NCBI GenBank assembly: GCA_016302015.1
Contig: JAEDOJ010000004.1
Span: 1-22,789 of the forward strand
DNA length: 22,789 nt
Source: Oscillospiraceae bacterium
GTDB taxonomy: Bacteria > Bacillota_A > Clostridia > Oscillospirales > Oscillospiraceae
Reading direction: 5' to 3'
Below, one piece after another: positions 7,877 through 16,817 of this stretch. The notes beneath the pieces are model-generated. The model was given only the letters and a program-made list of their open reading frames with translations. It did no database searches and had not been told where the DNA came from. The number at the start of each line of letters is the position of its first letter. The first letter of the stretch is position 1. The translations under genes and the position numbers were made by a program.

Positions 7877-8794
7877 TCAGAGGGTAAGAGGATGTCCCCG
7901 GAAGTAATCCGGCGCAGCCATGCGTTTGCCGCCCTCTGCCTGCAAGACGGTGATCACTAAAACCTTCCCGTCACCGGCGGCAACCTCCAGCCCCTGTTTT
8001 GTCAGGGCAAGCAGGGTTCCCGGCTTCGCCTGGGTGGTTTTTTCCGTGGGACGGACGGCGTAAATCTTAAACCGCTTCCCCTGAAGCTCCGTGGTCGCCA
8101 CAGGCCAGGGATCCAGCCCCCGGACATGGTCGATGATCTCACGGCTGGACTTTGTCCAGTCGATGGGACACAGCGCCTTGGTCAGCATGGGAGCGTAGGT
8201 GGCCTCCGCTTCCTTCTGGGGCGTTCTGGCGGCGGTGCCCGCCTCCATGGCTCGCAGCGTGTCGCAGAGCAGGCCGCCGCCCATTTCCGCCAGACGATCC
8301 AGCAGACTCTGGGCGTTTTCATAGGGATCAATGGGCGTTCTGCGAATTTCAATGATGTCGCCGGTGTCCATCCCCGCCGCCATATACATGGCGGTGATGC
8401 CGGTTTCCTCCATGCCGTTGAGGATCGCCCACTGCACAGGGCCGGAGCCGCGCAGGGCGGGCAGAATGCTGGCATGAATATTCACACAGCCGTACCGGGG
8501 AATATCCAGCACCCGCTGGGGCAGAATTTTCCCGTAAGCCACCACGGCGATGGCGTCGGGATTCAGCCCCTTCAGCTCCTCCACCACGGCGTCATCCTTG
8601 AAGGTGACAGGCTGGAACACCGGCAGTCCCGCTTCCACGGCGACCTTCTTCACGTCGGACATTTCCAGCTTCATGCCCCGGTTTTTGGGCATATCCGGCT
8701 TGGTGTAAACCCCGATAATCTCAAATTTCTGAGAAATCAGTTCCTTCAAACAGGTCGCCGCAATATCCGGCGTTCCCATAAAGACAATTCTCAT
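7877..8794 (-). CDS. fmt: methionyl-tRNA formyltransferase
   Basis: 305 residues. Fmt formylates Met-tRNAfMet with 10-formyl-THF for initiation. The N-terminal formyltransferase fold (MRIVFMGTPD) contains the catalytic Asn105 and His107 in NIHASILPALRG and Asp143 in GMDTGD. A smaller C-terminal OB-like domain (about 205-305) binds tRNA. AGGAGG with AAGA before the ATG gives strong initiation. The start overlaps the def stop by 4 nt (ATGA), the standard def-fmt pair that adds and later removes the formyl group. Confidence 0.97.
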   Translation of the reverse strand: MRIVFMGTPDIAATCLKELISQKFEIIGVYTKPDMPKNRGMKLEMSDVKKVAVEAGLPVFQPVTFKDDAVVEELKGLNPDAIAVVAYGKILPQRVLDIPRYGCVNIHASILPALRGSGPVQWAILNGMEETGITAMYMAAGMDTGDIIEIRRTPIDPYENAQSLLDRLAEMGGGLLCDTLRAMEAGTAARTPQKEAEATYAPMLTKALCPIDWTKSSREIIDHVRGLDPWPVATTELQGKRFKIYAVRPTEKTTQAKPGTLLALTKQGLEVAAGDGKVLVITVLQAEGGKRMAAPDYFRGHPLTL

Positions 8795-9282
8795 TCTTCC
8801 TCCTGATCCTCGAACATCGCCGCCATCTCTTCCTCGGTCAGCTTATGGTAGGCCACTTCCGTAAAAATATGTCCATCCAGATGGTCGTTTTCATGGCAGG
8901 TGCAGCGAGCCATCAGCTCCTCGCACTCAATCTCAAACCACTGGCCGTTTCGATCCTGTGCCCTGGCCTTGACGTAATTCGGCCGCTTTACCAGCCAGTA
9001 TTCCCCGGGCACGCTGAGGCAGCCCTCTCCCCCGTCCTGCTCGCCTTCGGTCTCCAGAATCTCCGGGTTGATCATTTCCACGATCTCTTCCCCGTTGTCC
9101 ATAATGAAAATCCGGCGCATAATGCCGATCTGCGGGGCGGCAAGACCCACACCGTTGGCATCCCTCAGGGTTTCCGCCATATCATCCAGCAGAGCGTGGA
9201 GCTTTGCGTCAAATTTGGTGACGGGGTGGCACACCTTATGCAGTGCGGCTTCCTCGACGGTCAGAATTTTTCTCAGTGCCAT
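8791..9282 (-). CDS. def: peptide deformylase
   Basis: 163 residues. Def is a metalloenzyme that removes N-formyl from nascent proteins. Its three motifs are GVGLAAPQ at 44-51, EGCLS at 86-90 (metal ligand C88) and HENDH at 130-134 (His130, Glu131, His134). The residue before the HExxH is Cys rather than the commoner Gln, which is seen in clostridial homologues. The C-terminus is short and acidic (DQEEE). AGGAGA precedes the ATG. It lies 11 nt after priA and overlaps fmt by 4 nt. Confidence 0.97.
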   Translation of the reverse strand: MALRKILTVEEAALHKVCHPVTKFDAKLHALLDDMAETLRDANGVGLAAPQIGIMRRIFIMDNGEEIVEMINPEILETEGEQDGGEGCLSVPGEYWLVKRPNYVKARAQDRNGQWFEIECEELMARCTCHENDHLDGHIFTEVAYHKLTEEEMAAMFEDQEEE

Positions 9283-9293
9283 GGATCATTCTC

Positions 9294-11735
9294 CTATTCG
9301 TTACGATTGACATCGGCAAACACGCCGATTCCTTTATTTTGTTTGTCTTTTACAAACTCCCGCAGGAGGTGGGAAACCAACTGCCGCAGAGTCCGGGTGT
9401 TTTTACAGCTTAACGTCAGACTGCAGCGGAAATTGTAGTTGATCCTCGCCATCTGCTCCGGAGCCGGGCCTAACACCCGCACCTGTTCCTCCCCGTAAAA
9501 GGGGGAACGAAGCTGCGTCTTCAGAGCCTCCCGGAACCGCAAGGCTCCCTGCCACACCCGTTCCTCCTCTCTGCCGTGGAAATGGACGGACAAAAGGTCG
9601 AAAAACGGAGGGCAGCCCCGCAGCTTCCGCAGGGGGATTTCCGTATTGTAAAAGGTATCATAGTCCTGCCGCGCCGCCAGCAGGAGCACCTGATTTTTCG
9701 GGGTCATGGTCTGAATCAGCGCCCGCCCGCTGGCAGAGCCTCGACCGGCCCGGCCAACCACCTGCGTGATCATGCTGAAGGTGGTCTCCGCCGCCCGGTA
9801 GGAGCCAATATAGAGGCTCATATCCGCATCCAGAACCCCGACCAGCGTTACATTTTCAAAATCCAGCCCTTTGGCAACCATCTGGGTGCCAAGCAAAATG
9901 GGAATTTTCTCCTCCTGAAAGCGGCGAAGGAGCTTTTCATGGGTGTTCACCGCCGAAACGGTGTCCGTGTCCATGCGAAGCACTTCGGAATCCGGCAGGA
10001 GGTTTTTTAGCTGCTCCTCCACCTTCTGGGTGCCGAAGCCCACCTGCTTCAAATGTCCGCCGCACTTGGGGCAGCGGCCGGGCAGGGGCTGGGAATAGCC
10101 GCAGTAGTGGCACATCAGCCGTCCGTTGTCCTGATGATAGGTCAGGTTGGCGGTACAGCCGGGGCACATGGGAACGTCTCCGCAGTCCACGCAGGCCACC
10201 ATCCGGCTGGTTCCTCTGCGATTGAGGAAGAGGATGGATTGCCGGTGATTCTCCCGGTTCTCCCGCAGGGCAAGCAGCAGAGGCTCACTGATGGCAGTGC
10301 CGTTTCCCTGCTTCAATTCCTCCTTCATGTCCACCAGCTCCACAGGAGGCAGCTCCTTCTGATTATAGCGGCTGGACATCCGGTAGAGGGTAAACACCCC
10401 CTGTTCGGCACGGTACATGGTCTCAACGCTGGGAGTCGCTGACCCCAGCACCACCAGCGCCTTCGTCTGATTGCCCCGGTAGATGGCCACCTCCCGGGCA
10501 TGGTAGCGGGGATTGTTCTCCGATTTATAGGTATGCTCCTGTTCCTCATCCATGATGATCAATCCCAGATTTTGGGCAGGAGCAAAGACCGCAGAGCGGG
10601 TGCCCAGAATCACTCTGGCCCCTCCGCCGCGAATCCGCTTCCAGGTATCATAGCGTTCCGTCATGGGCAGGCTGCTGTGAAGCACGCCTACCTGCCCTCC
10701 GAAGTGGGCGGCAAAAAGAGAGAGCAATTGGGGCGTCAGGGCGATCTCCGGCACCAGCAGCAGGGCGGATTTTCCCCGCCTCAGGCAGTCGTCGATCAGC
10801 TTGATATACACGGAGGTCTTGCCGCTGCCGGTGACGCCGTAGACCAGCGCAACCCCCGGTTTTTCCCGGCGGCTTTGCTCCGTCAGTCCCTCAAAGACCC
10901 GCTGCTGCTCCGAATTCAGGATCAGGGGGCCGTCCAGCTTTTTCGGCACCGCCTGACGAATCCGCAGCCGTTCCTCCTGATAAAATTCCAGAAAGCCCAG
11001 CTTTTCCAGCCGGTTCAGCGTTGCCCGGTTCGCTCCCGTGAAATAGCAAATCTCTTTCACGGCGCACTCTCCCAGACCTGCCACCAATTCCAGCACCGCC
11101 TTCTGCAAAGGGGCTGATTTTGCCTTTGTGGCGGCATAGGCCAGAGCCTCCTCGGCAGACGCTCTCAGCCGGGCGATCTGCTCGGTCTTGTCCTGCACCC
11201 GCCGCTTCCGATCCGTTGTGCAGCGGATCAGCTTTTTCCGCAGCAAATAGGTCAGCGCCCCCTGCAGCGGCTCCTCCTCAAACTGCTTCCGCAGCAGGCT
11301 CCGGTCCGCCTCTCCTCCCAGATCGTTCAGCGTCTCCATCACCGCCAGCGCCACGCTCTGCCGGTGGATCTGCCCGCGCCAGTCTTCCCGACAGATGGCG
11401 TAGGCTTCCTTCTCCTGATACCAGAGCCCCGCCGGCAAAATCGCCTTGATGGCGTCGTAGAAGGTGCAGAAATATCGCTCCCGCAGGAAGGCCGCCATGT
11501 GAATGGCCTGGTCGTCCAGCAGGGGTTCCCGATCCACCAGAGAATCAATGACCTTCAGGTTCGGGGCGTCCTCCCGGGTCAGGGCGAGGATCACCCCCTC
11601 GCACCGCCTGTTGGCTTTGCCAAAGGGCACCATCACCCGGACGCCCACCTTGACCTCCATTCCCTCCGGAACCCGGTAGCTGTAGGGCTTGTCGATGGCA
11701 TAAACCGCAGCGGAAACAGCAATTTTTGCAAGCAT
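9294..11735 (-). CDS. priA: primosomal protein N', replication restart helicase PriA
   Basis: 813 residues. PriA recognises stalled forks and D-loops and reloads the replicative helicase. The order is an N-terminal DNA-binding domain (about 1-105), a winged-helix region (about 125-260) and a superfamily 2 helicase core. The core has Walker A GVTGSGKTS at 300-308 and DEEQ at 396-399. A zinc module carries eight Cys (515, 518, 524, 527, 542, 545, 555, 558), followed by the second helicase lobe (GTQMVAKGLDF, QVVGRAGRG) and a C-terminal domain. AGGAGGG lies upstream of the ATG. In Bacillus coaBC lies between rpoZ and priA; here a 32-nt gap takes its place. Confidence 0.97.
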   Translation of the reverse strand: MLAKIAVSAAVYAIDKPYSYRVPEGMEVKVGVRVMVPFGKANRRCEGVILALTREDAPNLKVIDSLVDREPLLDDQAIHMAAFLRERYFCTFYDAIKAILPAGLWYQEKEAYAICREDWRGQIHRQSVALAVMETLNDLGGEADRSLLRKQFEEEPLQGALTYLLRKKLIRCTTDRKRRVQDKTEQIARLRASAEEALAYAATKAKSAPLQKAVLELVAGLGECAVKEICYFTGANRATLNRLEKLGFLEFYQEERLRIRQAVPKKLDGPLILNSEQQRVFEGLTEQSRREKPGVALVYGVTGSGKTSVYIKLIDDCLRRGKSALLLVPEIALTPQLLSLFAAHFGGQVGVLHSSLPMTERYDTWKRIRGGGARVILGTRSAVFAPAQNLGLIIMDEEQEHTYKSENNPRYHAREVAIYRGNQTKALVVLGSATPSVETMYRAEQGVFTLYRMSSRYNQKELPPVELVDMKEELKQGNGTAISEPLLLALRENRENHRQSILFLNRRGTSRMVACVDCGDVPMCPGCTANLTYHQDNGRLMCHYCGYSQPLPGRCPKCGGHLKQVGFGTQKVEEQLKNLLPDSEVLRMDTDTVSAVNTHEKLLRRFQEEKIPILLGTQMVAKGLDFENVTLVGVLDADMSLYIGSYRAAETTFSMITQVVGRAGRGSASGRALIQTMTPKNQVLLLAARQDYDTFYNTEIPLRKLRGCPPFFDLLSVHFHGREEERVWQGALRFREALKTQLRSPFYGEEQVRVLGPAPEQMARINYNFRCSLTLSCKNTRTLRQLVSHLLREFVKDKQNKGIGVFADVNRNE

Positions 11736-11767
11736 CTCCAGCCCTCCTTCCCGGGTCGATGAAAAAA

Positions 11768-11968
11768 TCAGTCCTTAATGGCAGCAGCCAGCTTGCCGGC
11801 AGCCACTTCCTGAATCGCCAGCGTTACAGGCTTTTCCGGCAGGGATTCATGGAAGGTCTCCGCCTCGATGGAGATCTGCCGGGCACGGCGGGCAACCACA
11901 TTCACCATCAGGTAGCGGCTGTCGATGTTTTTCAAAAGCTCAGACATTGCAGGATAAAGCATTTTCAT
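11768..11968 (-). CDS. rpoZ: DNA-directed RNA polymerase omega subunit
   Basis: 66 residues, typical for omega, which helps fold and assemble the beta' subunit. The signature SRYLMVNVVARRARQ is at 17-31, followed by the short AIQEVAAGKL helix. An AAGGAGG site serves ATG at 11968 (very close spacing) or ATG at 11962 (about 9 nt), so the protein may begin at Met3. Either start overlaps the gmk 3' end by 23-29 nt. The gmk-rpoZ pairing is standard in Firmicutes. Confidence 0.95.
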   Translation of the reverse strand: MKMLYPAMSELLKNIDSRYLMVNVVARRARQISIEAETFHESLPEKPVTLAIQEVAAGKLAAAIKD

Positions 11969-12563
11969 TTTCCTCCTTAATCACTATGGAACAGTACCGG
12001 GAACGGCAGTCCTCCGCAAGAAGAATGGCTTCCACCTTGGCTGCGGCAGCCTCCACGGTATCGTTGATGACAATATATTGATAATGTTCCGCCGCTTCGC
12101 ACTCCTGAATTGCGATTTTCAGGCGTTTCGCGACGATTTCCGGCTCGGTATCTCCCCGGCCGCTGAGCCGGCGGCTGAGTTCTTCAAAGGACGGCGGCGC
12201 AATGAAGATGGAGATTGCGTCCGGACGGCGCTGCATCACCTGAAGCGCTCCCTGCACATCAATTTCCAAAATCACGCTGACCCCCTGATCCAACGCGGCG
12301 TTCACAGGCTTTTCCGGGGTTCCGTAATAGTTTTCCGCATAGGAGGCATGCTCCAGCAGGGCACCGTCTTCGATCATTTTCTCAAAGGCGGGCTTGTCAA
12401 TGAAAAAGTAGTGGACACCGTCCACCTCTCCGGGGCGGATGGGTCGGGTGGTGGCGGAAACGGAGAATTTCAAATCCGTCCTGTCCCTCATCACCGCCTT
12501 CAGCACAGTCCCCTTGCCTACACCGGAAGGGCCGGACACAATAATGATTCTTCCCTTTTTCAT
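11940..12563 (-). CDS. gmk: guanylate kinase
   Basis: 207 residues. Gmk phosphorylates GMP to GDP with ATP. P-loop GPSGVGKG is at 11-18, the GMP-binding region [11 protein letters not shown] at 36-46 and GVHYFF at 49-54, and EIDVQGA at about 99-105. The lid and C-terminal helices are complete. GAGGAG sits 5 nt before the ATG, which overlaps the remA stop in ATGA. The tail after about residue 185 (ending ENALSCNV) is slightly extended and encodes the rpoZ ribosome-binding site. Confidence 0.97.
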   Translation of the reverse strand: MKKGRIIIVSGPSGVGKGTVLKAVMRDRTDLKFSVSATTRPIRPGEVDGVHYFFIDKPAFEKMIEDGALLEHASYAENYYGTPEKPVNAALDQGVSVILEIDVQGALQVMQRRPDAISIFIAPPSFEELSRRLSGRGDTEPEIVAKRLKIAIQECEAAEHYQYIVINDTVEAAAAKVEAILLAEDCRSRYCSIVIKEENENALSCNV

Positions 12564-12832
12564 GTGGTCTCCTCTTCTTCCTGATAGATTTCTCCCTCTT
12601 TATCATTCAGACGTTTGGAAATGGTCTCGGGAGGAATGGCAGACAGGATCACATGATCCGTGTCCATCACCAGCACAGACCGGGTTTTCCTGCCAAAGCT
12701 GGCGTCAATGACCATGGCCCGTTCCTTGGCCTCCTGCACCAGCCGCTTGACCGGTGCGGAATCCGGACTGACCACAGCCAGCAGCCGCTGGGCGGAAACC
12801 AGATTGCCGAATCCAATGTTAATCAGTCTCAT
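12560..12832 (-). CDS. remA: RemA family (DUF370) regulatory protein
   Basis: 90 residues. In Bacillus, RemA is a DNA-binding activator of biofilm-matrix and osmoprotection genes that forms rings. The conserved start [10 protein letters not shown] and the central stretch [12 protein letters not shown] (about 44-55) identify the family. The C-terminus is acidic ([11 protein letters not shown]). It lies between yicC (3-nt gap) and gmk (4-nt overlap), the standard Firmicutes order. No strong Shine-Dalgarno is seen, so coupling to yicC is likely. Targets in a clostridium are not known from this sequence. Confidence 0.92.
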   Translation of the reverse strand: MRLINIGFGNLVSAQRLLAVVSPDSAPVKRLVQEAKERAMVIDASFGRKTRSVLVMDTDHVILSAIPPETISKRLNDKEGEIYQEEEETT

Positions 12833-12835
12833 GGC

Positions 12836-13714
12836 TTACTCAATATTCTGAATCTGCTCGCGGATCTTTTCCAGCTCCGCCTTGATTTCCACCACGTTCC
12901 GGGCCTGCTCGATGTCATTGCCCTTGGAGCCGATGGTATTGGCCTCCCGGTTCATCTCCTGCAGCAGGAAGTCCAGCTTTCTGCCGATGGCGCCGCCGCC
13001 GCTGAGCAGGGCTTCCATCTGGTTCAGGTGGCTGCGCAGGCGGACGGTTTCCTCGTCCACGGCCACCTTGTCCGCAAAGATGGCGGCTTCCGTAAGGATG
13101 CGGCTCTCCTCAATGGACTTGCTTTCCAGCACCTCACGAAGCTTATTCTCCAAACGGGTGCGGTATTCCCCCACGGTAACGGGACTGCGAGCCTCCACCT
13201 TTTCCACATAGGAGAGGATGGTGGCGCTGCGGGAGCGAAGATCCGCCGCCAGAGCGGCGCCCTCCACGGCACGCATGGCGTTGTAATTGGCGATGGCCTC
13301 CTGGGCCACGGCAACAATATCCGCTGCGTTCTGCTCCTCGTCCTCCTCCGGCTTCTCTACCACGAAGACGTCGGGGAACCGGGCAAGGGCGGTTGCGCTG
13401 ACATCGTCCCGAACCTCATAGTCCCTGGAAATGGTGCGAAGGGCTTCCAGATAGCCCTCCAGCACAGGACGGTTCAGAGAAACCTTAACATTCTCGCCCT
13501 CCGTAAAATTGACGGTGATGTACACATCCACCTTGCCCCGAGCCACCTGCTCCTTGATTTTCTGCTTTACCGGTTCCTCCGCATAGGAAAATGCCCTGGG
13601 AAGCTTGACGCTGCAGTCCAGAAAACGGTTGTTCACCGACCGCATTTCCACGGTGATCTCCCGTCCGTGGAGGGTTTGGGTGGCACGGCCGTAGCCGGTC
13701 ATACTATGAATCAT
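12836..13714 (-). CDS. yicC: YicC/YloC family endoribonuclease
   Basis: 292 residues, the usual family length. YicC-type proteins are hexameric endoribonucleases linked to small-RNA decay and growth in stationary phase. The N-terminal signature MIHSMTGYGRA and the ITVEMRSVNNRFLD stretch (about 20-33) are clear. The C-terminal DUF1732 region carries EMNREANTIGSK and DIEQARNVVEIKAELEKIREQ (about 248-289). AGGAGTG lies 7-8 nt upstream of the ATG. It starts 15 nt after the J-domain gene. Confidence 0.94.
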   Translation of the reverse strand: MIHSMTGYGRATQTLHGREITVEMRSVNNRFLDCSVKLPRAFSYAEEPVKQKIKEQVARGKVDVYITVNFTEGENVKVSLNRPVLEGYLEALRTISRDYEVRDDVSATALARFPDVFVVEKPEEDEEQNAADIVAVAQEAIANYNAMRAVEGAALAADLRSRSATILSYVEKVEARSPVTVGEYRTRLENKLREVLESKSIEESRILTEAAIFADKVAVDEETVRLRSHLNQMEALLSGGGAIGRKLDFLLQEMNREANTIGSKGNDIEQARNVVEIKAELEKIREQIQNIE

Positions 13715-13729
13715 TTTTTCACTCCTAAT

Positions 13730-14311
13730 TTATCGACAGCAGTTGCAAAGGCAATTCATGCACATCAACGTGCTGCAGAGATTGCACAGATCATCTGTGG
13801 TGTCATTCTGATATTGCGTCTGCCGATAGGTATACCCGCCGGAACCGGCGGCACCGGCGGCACGGCGGTACTCCGCATTGCCGGGATCCATGCTGATGGC
13901 GATGCGGAAATTCTGCGCCGCCTCATCCATCCAGCCCCGGCGCTGGGCGATGACGCCCCGGAGATAGTACCACTCCGCGTTATGCGTGGCGATGCCGTCC
14001 AGCACAGACTCCGCCTGATCCAGACTGCCCGCCTGAATCAACTGGCGCACTCTGGTAAACTGGCCGCTCTGACCTCCGGCGTTGGAGGAATAGCCTCTGT
14101 CCGCTCCATAGGAGGAGGAAGCCGACCCGCCCTTCATCAAAATGTCGTAGGCTTCGTTGATCTCCTTCATTTTCTCCTGTGCCAGATCAGCCAGAGGGTT
14201 GTCCGCATAGTTATCGGGATGATATTTTCTTGCCAGATCACGGTATGCTTTTTTGATCTCATCCTCCGACGCCCCGTGGGGTACGCCGAGAACTTCATAG
14301 GGATCTCTCAT
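13730..14311 (-). CDS. J-domain (DnaJ-like) protein with TPR-like region and Cys-rich C-terminus
   Basis: 193 residues. The J-domain (about 1-60) carries HPD at 31-33, so it should stimulate a DnaK partner. It lacks the zinc-finger and substrate domains of true DnaJ. A Gly/Ser-rich linker (about 61-83) precedes a short helical TPR-like segment (about 84-150, with [16 protein letters not shown] and [22 protein letters not shown]). The last 18 residues hold seven Cys: 176, 179, 184, 187, 189, 191 and 192. This cluster could bind metal or carry lipid or thiol chemistry, which is inference. The start overlaps the DUF5685 stop by 4 nt, so the two are probably made together. Confidence 0.9.
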   Translation of the reverse strand: MRDPYEVLGVPHGASEDEIKKAYRDLARKYHPDNYADNPLADLAQEKMKEINEAYDILMKGGSASSSYGADRGYSSNAGGQSGQFTRVRQLIQAGSLDQAESVLDGIATHNAEWYYLRGVIAQRRGWMDEAAQNFRIAISMDPGNAEYRRAAGAAGSGGYTYRQTQYQNDTTDDLCNLCSTLMCMNCLCNCCR

Positions 14312-15177
14312 TTTTTGGTTCCTCTCTTACGGAAGGTGCCTTCTGCGACGCTGTGCAGAACAGCCGGCATGCCGTAGTAAATAATATTTCTCAAAATGGT
14401 CTGATTCTCCGTCTCAGGCAGCAGCTCCAGGGCGGAGGCCGCCATGCTGACGGAGGCGTCTACTGTTTCCAGAAGCTGCGCCTGATCCTCATCGGTCAGC
14501 TTTCCGTTTTCCAATTGGTAGCGGTAGCGCAGGGGATTATAGCTGCCGCTGCGGTGATCCTTCGGCAGATCCTCCAGAGCGTCCACCAGATACAAAAACC
14601 GTCCCACATGGTATAGAAGCAGTGCGGTAATCCGCCGCAGCTTCTCTGTTTTCCAATAGGAGGCGCAGCCGCCCAGCAGGGTGGCAAAGGCGTCTGCCGC
14701 CCGGTCAATGCTGGAGCAATTACTTTCCTCCAGGGCATGGAGCTTTGCAAGCTGGTCTGCGAAAATCCGATCCGCCTCCCGCTGCTTCTTCGCCGCCTTT
14801 TCATAGGACTTGCGAAACAGCCTCAGCCCCGCTCCGGCGGCAAGGCGGTGGAAAAAGCCGCCGTCCCGCAGAGCGTCCCGCAGCTTCCAGACCGACAGCA
14901 GCACGCTGAGATCCGCCGCGTATTCCATGGCCCCGTCCGAGGGCAGGCAGTCTTTTTTACAGAACGGGTTTGCGGGGCAGACGCACCGCAGCGCTTCTTT
15001 TCCCTCCCCCTGCTCCAGAAGAAAATAAAGGAAGGTCATGTCATAATTCACAAGGAACCGGGCTTTGAAGCCGTAGTTCAGCTTTAAGCTGCGGCACAGC
15101 CCGCAGTACGCGGCATGATATCGCCGTCTCTCTTCCTCCGGCAATTTGTCTTTTCTGGGCAAAATATATCCAAACAT
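14308..15177 (-). CDS. DUF5685 family protein
   Basis: 289 residues, predominantly helical, with no signal peptide or membrane span. N-terminal YCGLC (C25, C28) and a second Cys group (C65, C67, C73, C77) could form a metal site. A helix-borne motif [12 protein letters not shown] followed by GSYNP (about 196-214) resembles the Asp-rich motif of squalene/phytoene synthase-fold enzymes. That resemblance is by eye and is inference. The family is uncharacterised. It is translated just before the J-domain gene (4-nt overlap) and 2 nt after the RseC-like gene, so the three are likely one functional group. A chaperone client or a scaffold is possible. Confidence 0.85.
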   Translation of the reverse strand: MFGYILPRKDKLPEEERRRYHAAYCGLCRSLKLNYGFKARFLVNYDMTFLYFLLEQGEGKEALRCVCPANPFCKKDCLPSDGAMEYAADLSVLLSVWKLRDALRDGGFFHRLAAGAGLRLFRKSYEKAAKKQREADRIFADQLAKLHALEESNCSSIDRAADAFATLLGGCASYWKTEKLRRITALLLYHVGRFLYLVDALEDLPKDHRSGSYNPLRYRYQLENGKLTDEDQAQLLETVDASVSMAASALELLPETENQTILRNIIYYGMPAVLHSVAEGTFRKRGTKK

Positions 15178-15179
15178 GA

Positions 15180-15581
15180 TTATTTCACCAAACCGATAAT
15201 TCGATAATTGGGAGGGCTGTTTTTCACCCGGCGGTCATAAATCAGCGCCGGGATCAGTCCCAGAGCGAAGCCGCCGCCGCCCACGGCAGCCGCCCAGCCT
15301 CCCAGAGGACAGGCGGCCAGATAGCCGGTCAAAAACAGGAGCAAGGGCAGCAGATAGACCAGCGCCGCTCCCTTCAGCACCACCCGGCTCTCCGACTCAA
15401 TCCATACAATGTCGCCTTTTTCCGCCCCCAGAGGGTTGTCCGCCGTCAGCCGGAGCGTCTGCTCCACGGCGCCGCAGCCGGCACACTTATGGCAGTCCCC
15501 GCTGCAGGCGCTTTCCCGGCGAACGATCAGTTCTGCCTTCCCATGGGGCAGAATCCGGTCAACGGTTGCTTTTCTCTGCAT
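15180..15581 (-). CDS. RseC/MucC-like (SoxR-reducing system family) membrane protein
   Basis: 133 residues. The N-terminal cytoplasmic part holds a four-Cys motif (C26, C30, C33, C36) that fits an iron-sulfur or redox site. Two transmembrane helices follow (about 70-91 and 96-116), then a short tail. This is the RseC layout: in Gammaproteobacteria RseC takes part in sigma-E control and SoxR reduction, and in Clostridia a link to RNF-type electron transfer has been suggested. No rnf gene is visible here. The gene starts 6 nt after cdaR and lacks a good Shine-Dalgarno, so it is probably translationally coupled. Confidence 0.88.
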   Translation of the reverse strand: MQRKATVDRILPHGKAELIVRRESACSGDCHKCAGCGAVEQTLRLTADNPLGAEKGDIVWIESESRVVLKGAALVYLLPLLLFLTGYLAACPLGGWAAAVGGGGFALGLIPALIYDRRVKNSPPNYRIIGLVK

Positions 15582-15587
15582 AGGCCG

Positions 15588-16817
15588 TCACGAGGAGGTG
15601 TCGATCACCAGCACCGTGTAGGGTGCGCCCACCACCCCGGCCTTGGAGCCGGAGGGAAGCATGATCTTCAGGGTCACCGTCTTGGTGGCGGGATCGTAAT
15701 CCTCCACCAGATCCGCCGTGACAATGATGTCCTCCTCCCGCAGAGACATTACCGCCTCCGTCTTGCCCCGGACGATGATCACCACGTTCTGTTCGCCGAA
15801 TTCCAGATGATCCGCATCGTCCAGACGTTCGATGTCAGAGCATTTGATGGTAAATTTTCTGGTGGCAAGGCCGGAGAAGGACAGGTTAATCACCACGGTA
15901 TTCTCCGTGGCCCGGTTGGTCACACCCGCAGGCAGGTCGGGGGTTACCGTCCAGGTCTGGGCCTCCGGAACCTGGGCAAGATCGATCTCCTTGATCACCA
16001 GCTCCGTCAGCCCCGCAAGCGCCTCCGCCGAACCGCTGACGCCGATGGTGCTGGGCTCGATGGTGCAGGTGACGTCGTCTTTTGTGGCGCCGCCGCCGTC
16101 AAGAATCTTGACCTTCAGGCTGATCTGCTTATAGCAGGAAACCGGCACGGACACATGGATGATGGGGTCGGACACCGTAACATACTCGCTCAGGGTCAGA
16201 GGCTCGTCATTTTCGTCGTAAAGGGTATATTCCAGATCCTCGGAGATGGATTCCGTCGCCCCGTCCAGATCAACGCTGACCACGGCTTTGACAATTTTTT
16301 CCACTTCCTCCGCAGGGCCTCTCACGGAAAGGGTCTCCGTACTCAGCATGGCAGGGTCCCGGACATAGCCGTCATCCAGCGTTCCGGTGTATTCCACCTC
16401 CACGGGGATGGCGGGCCGCTCCTTGACCTCGCTGATCTTTACGGTAATTTTGTTGGAGCTGGTGCTGGCAAGGCTGATGTCGCCGGAGGCCACCGTGGAG
16501 GGAGGGTCCAGCGTCCAGCTGATTTCATAGGTGCCCGGGGAATCAATATTGCTCACATTGGCAACGGCCTCCAGAGAGGTGCTGCTCAATTCCTTCAGAT
16601 CGGACCGTCTGCCGGCAACCTCCACATCCACCGTCTGGTTCTCCCCGCCGGTGATCATCAGATTATGGCTTGCAAGGTCGCTGGTGCCCACGATCCGCAC
16701 CCGAATATCCCGAATGCTTACGGTGTCGTCGGGATTGACCACGGTAACGGCGTAAACCCACAGGCCCACGGAAACCACAAGGGCCAGCAGGAAAGATAAA
16801 ATTTTATGTTTCTGCAT
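15588..16817 (-). CDS. cdaR: YbbR-domain c-di-AMP cyclase regulator CdaR
   Basis: 409 residues. CdaR is a membrane-anchored extracellular protein that binds CdaA and adjusts c-di-AMP output. One N-terminal membrane anchor (about 5-27, LSFLLALVVSVGLWVYAV) is followed by an all-beta ectodomain with about four YbbR repeats. Typical pieces are RIVGTSDLASHNL, PVEVEYTGTLDDGYV and a Pro-rich VPVSCYKQI strand. ATG at 16817 is preferred because AAAAGG is 9 nt upstream; an ATG at 16826 abuts that site. It overlaps the cdaA 3' end by 14 nt. glmM, the usual third gene of this operon, is not here. Confidence 0.93.
   Translation of the reverse strand: MQKHKILSFLLALVVSVGLWVYAVTVVNPDDTVSIRDIRVRIVGTSDLASHNLMITGGENQTVDVEVAGRRSDLKELSSTSLEAVANVSNIDSPGTYEISWTLDPPSTVASGDISLASTSSNKITVKISEVKERPAIPVEVEYTGTLDDGYVRDPAMLSTETLSVRGPAEEVEKIVKAVVSVDLDGATESISEDLEYTLYDENDEPLTLSEYVTVSDPIIHVSVPVSCYKQISLKVKILDGGGATKDDVTCTIEPSTIGVSGSAEALAGLTELVIKEIDLAQVPEAQTWTVTPDLPAGVTNRATENTVVINLSFSGLATRKFTIKCSDIERLDDADHLEFGEQNVVIIVRGKTEAVMSLREEDIIVTADLVEDYDPATKTVTLKIMLPSGSKAGVVGAPYTVLVIDTSS

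Noticed and set aside
11755..11770. T-run after rpoZ as an intrinsic terminator
   Set aside because: No stable hairpin sits immediately before the T-run; priA is probably co-transcribed.
12653..14377. Plus-strand ORF of 574 codons
   Set aside because: It spans antisense to remA, yicC and the J-domain gene, each with clear family motifs. It is a GC-driven shadow frame.
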